Shown here: positions 57,226 through 64,000 of the stretch, one piece after another
How positions within the stretch are numbered: the first letter of the stretch is position 1
How the letters are laid out: every line of letters begins with the position of its first letter
Origin: Oceanobacillus saliphilus
GTDB taxonomy: Bacteria > Bacillota > Bacilli > Bacillales > Amphibacillaceae
Assembly (NCBI RefSeq): GCF_023522835.1
Contig: NZ_JALCZU010000001.1
Span: 389,297 to 453,296 of the forward strand
Direction of reading: 5' to 3'
Length of the DNA: 64,000 nucleotides
Position numbers and translations under genes: made by a program
Notes under the pieces: model-generated
Database searches by the model: none
Told to the model about the DNA's origin: nothing
Seen by the model: the letters and a program-made list of their open reading frames with translations, nothing else

Positions 57226-58013
57226 GCCGTTTTTTCTTTTTTAGGTCCAGATCCGAACCAGCCAATCACTGCGATCATCACTAATACAATATAGAAAATA
57301 GATTTCCATATCGTTGAATGCGGGAATTCATGAGGTAACCACGCGATATCCTGATGGGCCATGACGAGTACTGCGAGTTTTACGCCTACCCAGCCAACAA
57401 TCAGAAATGCCGCTACTTCCAGACCTGGTCGATCATGTAATAATCCTACAAATATATTAGCAGCAAACCTCATAACGATAAGACCAATCATCCCACCTGC
57501 GAATATAACTGCAAACTGCCCAGCATCAAGGCTTCCGACTGTTCCAAGCCCAGTTGGAGGAAGTGCGACTGCAAGCGCGACTGCTGCGAGGATTGAATCG
57601 ACAGCAAATGCCAGGTCGGCAAATTCAACCTTCACAACCGTAATCCAGAATTCCTTTTTGGACGCCTGTGGCTCATCTCCATGTTTGATTGGCTGCTTCG
57701 CTTTTTCTATTTGATCTTCGACTTGCGGTTTAAATCTGGCATATAAGTTTTTAATGGATATGAAGAGCAGATATGCTGCACCCAACGCCTGAACCTGCCA
57801 CATCTCCACGAGGAATGAAATAACAAATAAGGACCCGAACCGAAGCACAAACGCACCGGCCAAACCATAAAACAAGGCTCTTTTCCGCTGCTTTTCCGGT
57901 AGATGACGCACCATAATTGCCAAAACAAGCGCATTATCTGCAGCCAAAAGCCCTTCGAGTCCGATTAATACTACTAAGACCCATAAATACTCCAAAATTA
58001 ACTCTGTTCCCAT
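57222..58013 (-). CDS. TerC family membrane protein, manganese-regulated
   Basis: A 263-residue membrane protein with about seven helices. It has the two TerC acidic motifs, GLEGLLAADNALVLAIMVRH and VEFADLAFAVDSILAAVALA. Bacillus homologues (YceF, YkoY) export Mn2+ to metallate secreted enzymes. The yybP-ykoY riboswitch upstream supports that role. AAGGAG lies before the ATG at 58013. The exact paralogue cannot be named by eye. Confidence 0.9.
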   Translation of the reverse strand: MGTELILEYLWVLVVLIGLEGLLAADNALVLAIMVRHLPEKQRKRALFYGLAGAFVLRFGSLFVISFLVEMWQVQALGAAYLLFISIKNLYARFKPQVEDQIEKAKQPIKHGDEPQASKKEFWITVVKVEFADLAFAVDSILAAVALAVALPPTGLGTVGSLDAGQFAVIFAGGMIGLIVMRFAANIFVGLLHDRPGLEVAAFLIVGWVGVKLAVLVMAHQDIAWLPHEFPHSTIWKSIFYIVLVMIAVIGWFGSGPKKEKTA

Positions 58014-58062
58014 TTGTACTCTCCTTAAAATGATGTCTCACTAGCAGATAAGAGCACAAAAA

Positions 58063-58173
58063 GAGACCTTTACCTGCTAGTGGTAAAGGTCTCGCAAACA
58101 ACGTCCGTTGCCAATGAAGCCGGAGATATGATCTCGTAATGACGACTTTTATTGTACAGCTACTCCCCTTTAG
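58063..58173 (-). ncRNA. yybP-ykoY manganese riboswitch
   Basis: On the minus strand the leader begins AAAGGGGAGTAGCTGTAC, has the GGCAACG and GCGAGACCTTTACC blocks of the yybP-ykoY aptamer, and ends in a 12-bp perfect terminator stem (58082-58093 with 58063-58074) followed by CTTTTTG. Mn2+ binding would prevent the terminator and turn terC on. Fold details need covariance-model confirmation. Confidence 0.85.
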
Positions 58174-58193
58174 GAAATATTAAACTATTAAAT

Positions 58194-58222
58194 AGTAAAT
58201 ACCTTTTAGCTTCATTTGTCAA
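58194..58222 (-). promoter_or_regulatory. SigA promoter of the riboswitch-terC unit
   Basis: TTGACA (58217-58222) and TTTACT (58194-58199) are 17 nt apart on the minus strand. The riboswitch follows about 20 nt later. Confidence 0.7.
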
Positions 58223-58272
58223 CTTTCCATAGGGTTTTATTCTAAGCCGGAGCTCACATGTAAACTTTTTAT

Positions 58273-60006
58273 CTATTTCATTATTTCAGCGATTTCCCGA
58301 TCCATCGTTTCCTTCAGGGCTGTCAATAATTTTTCGCTATCGTCATGACTGTTGCCACGTACTCCATAATAGCATTTTATTTTAGGCTCCGTACCGGATG
58401 GACGAAGGCAGACCCAGCCATCCTGCTCCAAAATAAATTTCATCATATTTTCTTTTGGAAGTCCAATAGCCTCTTTTTCGTTATTTGCAACGAGCAGACG
58501 TTCACCGGATAAATAGTTTTCTACCTTTTCTACTTGCATTCCAGCGATTTCCTCAAATGGATTAGAGCGTATCTCGTCCATGATTTTAGCAATCTTTAAA
58601 GAACCTTCTTTTCCCTTAAGAGTGAGTGATGACATTCCTTCCAAGTAATACCCGTGTTTTTCATAAAGTACTTCCAGAGCATCGAACAGGGTTTTCCCTT
58701 GCTGTTTCCAATGATAGGCCATTTCCGTTGCCATCATAGCAGCCTGAACGGCATCTTTATCCCGGACAAAGCTGCTGATTAGGTATCCATAACTTTCTTC
58801 GAATCCGAAAATAAACGTTTTCCCAGTAGCATCAAACTCGGCAATTTTTTCACCGATAAACTTAAAACCTGTTAATGTATCAATTGTCTCTACCTGATTC
58901 TCATTGGCTATCGCCTTCCCAAGTTCCGTAGTTACAACGGTTTTAATCATTCGGGAATTTCGGAATATATTTGGGTCACTGTGTGTCAGTATATAATCAA
59001 GAAGCAATGATCCTAACTGATTTCCTGTCAGAACCTGATATTCACCTTCTTTGTTTTTGACCGCAACTCCCAACCTGTCTGCATCAGGATCCGTTCCAAG
59101 CAAAATATCTGCATTATTTTCTTTCCCAAGTTCAATAGCCATCGTAAATGCCTGATGTTCCTCAGGGTTTGGTGATGCAACTGTGGAAAACTCCGGATCT
59201 GGTGTCGCTTGTTCCTCCACAATTGATACATTGGAGAAGTTCAGCTGTTTCAAACCGTTCGTGACGAGATGATAGGCAGTTCCATGCAAAGGTGTGAAAA
59301 CAATCTGTAAGTCTTTCTCTTGCCCCTGGACTTCCGGACTCATCTTCGTAATTTGGTTAAGGCGCTCCAAATAGGCATTATCTATTTCTTTTCCCAACCA
59401 ATTCAGTAGTCCAGTTGATTCCAGTTCCTCCTTTTCCATAATCGGAACGGAAAGCTCGTCTTCTGTCTGCCCAATAGCTTCTATAATCTGATTCGCTTCT
59501 TCCGGGATGATTTGTCCGCCACTTTCGTTATATACTTTAAACCCATTGTATTCCGGTGGGTTGTGGCTCGCTGTAATCATGATTCCAGCAGCTGTGCTTA
59601 AGTAACGAACTGCGAATGAAAGCAATGGTGTAGGTCGCAGTGATTCAAAGATATGCGTTTTAATTCCATAGGAACCGAGCACCTTTGCAGATTCAAGCGC
59701 AAATTCAGGTGACATATATCTGGAATCATATGCGATCACAACACCCCTGTCTTTAACATTAACCCGGTTGGCCAAAAGGTAGTTTGCAAGGCCATTAACC
59801 GCTTTTCTAACCGTATATATATTCATTCGGTTGATTCCAGCACCAAGCACACCTCTCATACCACCTGTTCCAAAGGTCAATTCTTTATAAAAGGCATCTT
59901 CAAGCAACACGTTGTTATCCTTATTCCTATGTAGCTCTGTTTTCAAAGACTCGTCAAGACTTTCAAATGAATTCCACTTTTCATAAATTTGTTTCCAGTT
60001 TCCCAT
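58273..60006 (-). CDS. pgcA: phosphoglucomutase/phosphomannomutase
   Basis: The enzyme interconverts glucose-1-P and glucose-6-P, feeding UDP-glucose for glycolipids and wall polymers. The 577-residue protein has the phosphoserine Ser147 in TASHNP, the metal loop DPDADRLG, the sugar loop GFEESYGYL and the C-terminal RPSGTEPKIKCY. The frame opens at 60036, but the ATG at 60006 has GGGGG 7 nt upstream and gives the family start. Confidence 0.94.
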   Translation of the reverse strand: MGNWKQIYEKWNSFESLDESLKTELHRNKDNNVLLEDAFYKELTFGTGGMRGVLGAGINRMNIYTVRKAVNGLANYLLANRVNVKDRGVVIAYDSRYMSPEFALESAKVLGSYGIKTHIFESLRPTPLLSFAVRYLSTAAGIMITASHNPPEYNGFKVYNESGGQIIPEEANQIIEAIGQTEDELSVPIMEKEELESTGLLNWLGKEIDNAYLERLNQITKMSPEVQGQEKDLQIVFTPLHGTAYHLVTNGLKQLNFSNVSIVEEQATPDPEFSTVASPNPEEHQAFTMAIELGKENNADILLGTDPDADRLGVAVKNKEGEYQVLTGNQLGSLLLDYILTHSDPNIFRNSRMIKTVVTTELGKAIANENQVETIDTLTGFKFIGEKIAEFDATGKTFIFGFEESYGYLISSFVRDKDAVQAAMMATEMAYHWKQQGKTLFDALEVLYEKHGYYLEGMSSLTLKGKEGSLKIAKIMDEIRSNPFEEIAGMQVEKVENYLSGERLLVANNEKEAIGLPKENMMKFILEQDGWVCLRPSGTEPKIKCYYGVRGNSHDDSEKLLTALKETMDREIAEIMK

Positions 60007-60166
60007 TTCATGGCCCCCCGCACATCTATATGCCAAAATTTTAGCACACTTTTCAGTTTTATACTATAACCCTAGTTTAGTTGATTTATTTTATGGCAAT
60101 AATTTAATAGATAGACAGACTTTCTATTATTTATATTTACAGGTAATATATATAATGATAAGAGGT

Positions 60167-60233
60167 TGTTCAAAAAGTCCCGTAAAAAAGACATTTCGAA
60201 TTTCTCGGTCCTTTTTATCCTCCTTTTTGAACA
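60167..60233. repeat. 67-bp element with 11-bp terminal inverted repeats
   Basis: TGTTCAAAAAG (60167-60177) and CTTTTTGAACA (60223-60233) are exact inverted repeats around 45 nt. The sequence resembles the terminal repeats of some Bacillaceae transposons or a strong hairpin. There is no transposase or clear target duplication. It lies in the divergent gap between pgcA and the exporter. Confidence 0.6.
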
Positions 60234-60260
60234 TACACTATAAGATAAAAAGAGAAAGTA

Positions 60261-61364
60261 GTGATTTTATTGGCGCATAAACGTTGGTTTCAACTAATGA
60301 TTTTCTTTATTCTATTCTTTTTTCTCGTTCTATTGATTTCTGAAACTACCTTTATATTTTTTCCAGTCATCCAATTACTCGGTGCGGTCGCATTTCCTAT
60401 TATCGGTGCAGGTATTTTCTATTATCTGACGAAACCGGTTATGCTTTTTTTGGAACGCCGAAAAGTTCCTCGTATCCTTTCTATTATTCTCGTGTTCGTA
60501 CTGATTATTATTGTTCTATCCCTATTTGTAATCTTTATCTGGCCAATTGCTAGAGATCAGATTACGAATTTTGTAAATACGATTCCGTCGATGATTACAA
60601 TGGTTGAAGATTTCATTGATTTTTGGCAGAGAAATATTACAGCTATTCCGGATCAAGTAATTACTGCAATTGATGACTTCACAAATAATATTCCGAATAT
60701 GCTTGAAGGTATATTGGAATATTCATTTGGATTTATCGGTGGATTTATTGGACATGTCATTAGCATCGTTGCCGGAATTGTGCTTATTCCTTTCTTCCTG
60801 TTCTTCATGTTAAAGGATGGCGATAAACTTATTCCTTTTATCACAAAGATTTTCAGTAAGAAAAAAGCAAATAACATAAGCAGTCTGCTAAGTAAAATCG
60901 ATCATATTCTTTCCTCCTTTATACAAGGTCAGCTCCTCGTAAGTTTTGCTGTGGGTGTGCTATTGTTAATCGGTTATCTTATTATCGGGCTTGACTACGC
61001 CCTCGCCCTTGCACTATTTGGTATGCTGACAAATGTTATACCTTATCTTGGACCATTTATTGCTGTTACACCAGCCCTGATTGTAGGCGTGTTTCAGGAT
61101 CCGATGAATCTTTTATGGGTATCGATTATCATGCTTACCGCACAACAGATTGAGAGTAACTTGATTTCGCCAAACGTTATGGGGCAGGCATTGGATATGC
61201 ATCCCCTTACGATTATTACTGTCATTCTTGCGGCAGGAAGCATCGCCGGATTCATTGGCATCCTGTTCGCTGTACCATTCTATGCTGTACTCCGAACAAT
61301 TATTGTTCATTTTTACAGTACCTATGTCGATTCGAAGAAAAATAAAGATGACGCATTGATTTAA
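60261..61364 (+). CDS. AI-2E family transporter
   Basis: A 367-residue membrane protein of the AI-2 exporter (PerM/YueF-like) family with about eight helices. The family blocks IPFFLFFMLKDGDKLI, NVIPYLGPFIAVTPALIVG and QIESNLISPNVMGQALDMHP are present. Members move varied substrates, including autoinducer-2 or sodium. The start is GTG at 60261 with only a weak purine-rich ribosome site; a TTG three codons later is possible. It is followed by the small coiled-coil gene. Confidence 0.87.
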   Translation: MILLAHKRWFQLMIFFILFFFLVLLISETTFIFFPVIQLLGAVAFPIIGAGIFYYLTKPVMLFLERRKVPRILSIILVFVLIIIVLSLFVIFIWPIARDQITNFVNTIPSMITMVEDFIDFWQRNITAIPDQVITAIDDFTNNIPNMLEGILEYSFGFIGGFIGHVISIVAGIVLIPFFLFFMLKDGDKLIPFITKIFSKKKANNISSLLSKIDHILSSFIQGQLLVSFAVGVLLLIGYLIIGLDYALALALFGMLTNVIPYLGPFIAVTPALIVGVFQDPMNLLWVSIIMLTAQQIESNLISPNVMGQALDMHPLTIITVILAAGSIAGFIGILFAVPFYAVLRTIIVHFYSTYVDSKKNKDDALI

Positions 61365-61442
61365 AGAAAATTAACAACAAAAAAACGAATGCAGGTAGGC
61401 ATGTTTATGCTTCCCTACCTATCAGCTAAGGGGGATTTATTA

Positions 61443-61628
61443 ATGACAAAGCAGGAACTACAGGCAAGACTGGATGAATTAAAATCCGATTATGTTCGTA
61501 TCCAAAGTGACATGGATAAATTGGAATATGTAAAAGGAAGAGTGTCCTCTGCTGAAGGACAGTTAATCCGCCTTGAAGGAGAGATTGCTGAAGTAAATCG
61601 CCAGCTGGAAGAATTGGAAGAAGCATGA
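61443..61628 (+). CDS. SE1832 family coiled-coil protein
   Basis: A 61-residue protein that is almost entirely a helical coiled coil (ELQARLDELKSDYVRIQSD, LEYVKGRVSSAEGQLIRLEG). It matches the small SE1832 family of Firmicutes, function unknown. The frame opens at 61389, but the ATG at 61443 has AAGGGGG 8 nt upstream. A terminator follows at once. Confidence 0.8.
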   Translation: MTKQELQARLDELKSDYVRIQSDMDKLEYVKGRVSSAEGQLIRLEGEIAEVNRQLEELEEA

Positions 61629-61633
61629 TTTCT

Positions 61634-61675
61634 AAAGTGAGGCGTAAAACAGAAACATGGTTTACGCTTCACTTT
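61634..61675 (+). terminator. terminator after the SE1832 family gene
   Basis: A 15-bp stem AAAGTGAGGCGTAAA / TTTACGCTTCACTTT with one wobble and a 12-nt loop ends in TTTTAATATTT. Confidence 0.85.
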
Positions 61676-61804
61676 TAATATTTCCGTAACAAATTTCTAA
61701 AATAAATAACTATTAAATTCCAAAATACTATTTTCAATCAATTACATCCATTCCAGAAAAAATATGTTAGGATTAGCTTATATCTTTTAAGGAGGCACTG
61801 TGGC

Positions 61805-63952
61805 ATGTTAGTGAAAGAAGAAAAAATTCTGCAAACCTATTTTGGCTACGAATCCTTTCGTCCAGGACAGCAGGATACGATCGAACATATTTTACAGCTG
61901 AATAATACCCTTGCTGTGATGCCAACCGGCGGCGGTAAATCATTATGTTACCAAATCCCCGGTCTATCCATGGACGGAACTGCAATCATCATTTCCCCTT
62001 TAATCTCTCTTATGAAAGACCAGGTAGATGCTCTACAGGCTCTGGGTATCCCCGCAACGTTCATCAACAGCTCGCTTTCAACAGATGAACAGCATTCCAG
62101 ATTGCGCGACTTAGAAAAAGGCCGTTATAAATTTGTTTACGTCGCACCTGAACGTTTTGAATCCGGTTCTTTCGTAAATATAATCAAACGGATCCCCCTT
62201 GCACTTGTTGCATTTGACGAAGCACATTGTATCTCCCAATGGGGACATGATTTCAGACCAAGCTACCGTTCGATTGTTCCAAATCTAAAACGGTTGAACA
62301 ATATACCCGTGTTTGTCGCGCTTACCGCAACAGCGACGGAGGAAGTAATATCAGACATACAGGAATTATTGCATATTACAGATAATCATGTTGTCAATAC
62401 CGGTTTCGAGCGGGAAAATTTATCATTTCATATTGTGAAAGGAAAAGATAAACCCTCCTACATACGTTCATTTTTGGAAGAACATAAAGAAGAGTCCGGC
62501 ATTATTTATACCGCTACAAGAAAACAGGCGGATGCTTTGTATGACCAGCTTTCCAAACGGGGAGTCTCCGTTGCCAAATACCATGCCGGATTGTCAGAAG
62601 ATGAGCGTAAACGGGCACAGTCTGCTTTTATACACGATGAAAAATCGATTATGATTGCGACAAACGCATTTGGTATGGGAATCGATAAATCCAATGTACG
62701 GTATGTCATTCATTATGCTATGCCGATGAATATTGAATCCTACTATCAGGAAGCGGGTAGAGCAGGCCGTGATGGTGAACCTAGTGATTGTATATTGCTA
62801 TTTTCCCCTCAAGATGTGCAGCTGCAAAAGTTTTTAATCGAGCAATCCCAAATGGATGAGGCTTCTAAACAAAATGAATATCGTAAATTACAGGCGATGA
62901 TTAATTATTGTCACACACATAGCTGCCTTACGTCGTCCATTTTGAATTATTTTGATGATACCATAACGAGAAATACTTGCGGGCGCTGCAGTAACTGTGT
63001 CAATCTCCAAGATAAAGTTGATATTACGGAAGAAGCGCAAATGATTTTATCCTGTGTGAAAAGGATGGGTGAGCGCTTTGGTGTCGGAATGACCGCCAAA
63101 GTTCTTAAAGGGTCAAAAGATAAAAAAATTCGTGATTTCCGTTTGGACCGGATATCTACATACGGCATCCTCTCAGCCTATACAGAAAAGGAGCTGACAG
63201 AACGCATCCATTTTCTTATTGCAGAGCGTCTGATTGGGACCGAGGAAGGCCAGTTTCCCACGCTTCGCCTAAATCAGAACTCTGTTGAAGTGCTGAAAGG
63301 AAAGCGTTCGGTGGAAATGTACACCGCTCCAATTCCAACCAATGAAATTGCTGATTACCATGAAGATCTCTTTATAGAGCTGCGCACATTGCGGAAGCAA
63401 ATTGCAGATGACCGAAATGTGCCACCATATGTGCTATTTTCCGATGCCACCCTAAAAGATTTAAGTCGCTATTTCCCCACATCGAAAGAGGATATGCTTG
63501 AAATCAAAGGGATCGGAGAAAAGAAATATGAACAATATGGAGAAGCATTTTTGGCTGTTATCAAGAGTTGGCGTGCCAGCAATCAGGATGTGAAACAGAA
63601 AATACGGATTGATGCTTCATCCCCTGCAAGGCCAAAAGCAAAAAAATCTGCCGATAATCGACCGAGCCATCTGATCAGCTACCAGATGTTCCAATCAGGA
63701 AAATCCATTAAAGACATTGCAGCAATTCGGGATTTTTCCAAGATGACGATTGAAAATCATATTTTTAAGGCGTTTCAGGAAGGATATCCGCTCTCCTGGG
63801 AAATCTTCTTTAACGAAAACGAAGAGGCTGATGTTCTTGCGGCACACGGACAGATTGAAGAGCCAAAACTGAAACCGTTGAAAGAAGCATTACCGGATGA
63901 ATATGACTATACGAAGATTAAGGCAGTATTGGTTAAAAATCAATTGATGTAG
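61805..63952 (+). CDS. recQ: RecQ family DNA helicase
   Basis: RecQ unwinds DNA 3' to 5' in recombination and fork repair. The 715-residue protein has an SF2 core with motif I TGGGKS (41-46), DEAH near residue 139 and QEAGRAGRDG. Zinc cysteines follow in the CGRCSNC region (about 390), then an RQC winged helix, an HRDC domain (about 510-595) and a C-terminal helix-turn-helix region (about 620-680). That last part is seen in Bacillus RecQ/YpbB-type proteins. It follows a clean 129-nt promoter gap. Confidence 0.95.
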   Translation: MLVKEEKILQTYFGYESFRPGQQDTIEHILQLNNTLAVMPTGGGKSLCYQIPGLSMDGTAIIISPLISLMKDQVDALQALGIPATFINSSLSTDEQHSRLRDLEKGRYKFVYVAPERFESGSFVNIIKRIPLALVAFDEAHCISQWGHDFRPSYRSIVPNLKRLNNIPVFVALTATATEEVISDIQELLHITDNHVVNTGFERENLSFHIVKGKDKPSYIRSFLEEHKEESGIIYTATRKQADALYDQLSKRGVSVAKYHAGLSEDERKRAQSAFIHDEKSIMIATNAFGMGIDKSNVRYVIHYAMPMNIESYYQEAGRAGRDGEPSDCILLFSPQDVQLQKFLIEQSQMDEASKQNEYRKLQAMINYCHTHSCLTSSILNYFDDTITRNTCGRCSNCVNLQDKVDITEEAQMILSCVKRMGERFGVGMTAKVLKGSKDKKIRDFRLDRISTYGILSAYTEKELTERIHFLIAERLIGTEEGQFPTLRLNQNSVEVLKGKRSVEMYTAPIPTNEIADYHEDLFIELRTLRKQIADDRNVPPYVLFSDATLKDLSRYFPTSKEDMLEIKGIGEKKYEQYGEAFLAVIKSWRASNQDVKQKIRIDASSPARPKAKKSADNRPSHLISYQMFQSGKSIKDIAAIRDFSKMTIENHIFKAFQEGYPLSWEIFFNENEEADVLAAHGQIEEPKLKPLKEALPDEYDYTKIKAVLVKNQLM

Positions 63953-64000
63953 TAGATGCTGTATACATACCATCTTTACAATTTTACAATCAAAAGCGTT

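Overview
The window is a 64 kb stretch of a low-GC, endospore-forming Bacillaceae chromosome. It holds spoIIR, spo0F, gerQ, a broken cwlJ, pbpG-like and ywhD-type genes, Shine-Dalgarno sites of the AGGAGG type and Bacillus-type factor-independent terminators. Gene order follows the B. subtilis region around upp-glyA, prfA, rho, spo0F, pyrG, argS and pta. Several accessory choices and the intergenic repeats suggest a halotolerant genus of the Oceanobacillus/Virgibacillus/Lentibacillus type, which is an inference from overall resemblance. No tRNA, rRNA, prophage, intact insertion sequence or CRISPR array was seen.

Layout. 0-20.8 kb, nearly all on the minus strand: upp (cut by the window edge), glyA, ywlG, a chemotaxis receptor, ywlE, mntP, ywlC, ywlB-like, spoIIR, prmC, prfA, tdk, a type B L31 gene, rho, glpX, murA2, tal, fbaA, spo0F, pyrG, rpoE. 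21-32.9 kb: one long minus-strand operon (fadF, thiolase, hbd, two acyl-CoA dehydrogenases, meaB, a TetR regulator, icmF) for acyl-CoA breakdown and B12-dependent carbon-skeleton rearrangement. It is preceded by a promoter containing a perfect palindrome and by a consensus cre site. 33-46 kb: argS-ywiB, pbpG, ywhD, ywgA, ywfO, lipL, pta, hemQ, a cwlJ pseudogene, gerQ and small ywd-type genes. 46-64 kb is more accessory: a phasin-like protein with an AarF/UbiB kinase, a YjiH-type membrane protein, an acyltransferase, the Ku/LigD end-joining pair, OsmC, ChrA, a type I toxin-antitoxin locus, TerC under a manganese riboswitch, phosphoglucomutase, an AI-2E family exporter and RecQ.

Regulation legible in the DNA: a SigH promoter for spo0F, a SigG promoter for ku, the GGGCTC start and attenuator of pyrG, a yybP-ykoY riboswitch before terC, and a DnaA-box cluster between ywlC and ywlB-like, where B. 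subtilis also has one.

The least explained material is in non-coding DNA. There are at least four, probably five, tandem arrays with a 20-21 nt period: 25.9, 30.5, 33.1, 37.6 and, more weakly, 41.4 kb. Their sequences are unrelated, but each lies in a transcribed gap, mostly between a stop codon and its terminator. A dispersed two-hairpin element (about 65-85 nt) occurs at least five times with compensatory changes in its stem. A second, palindromic repeat occurs twice. These are the best candidates for something undescribed.
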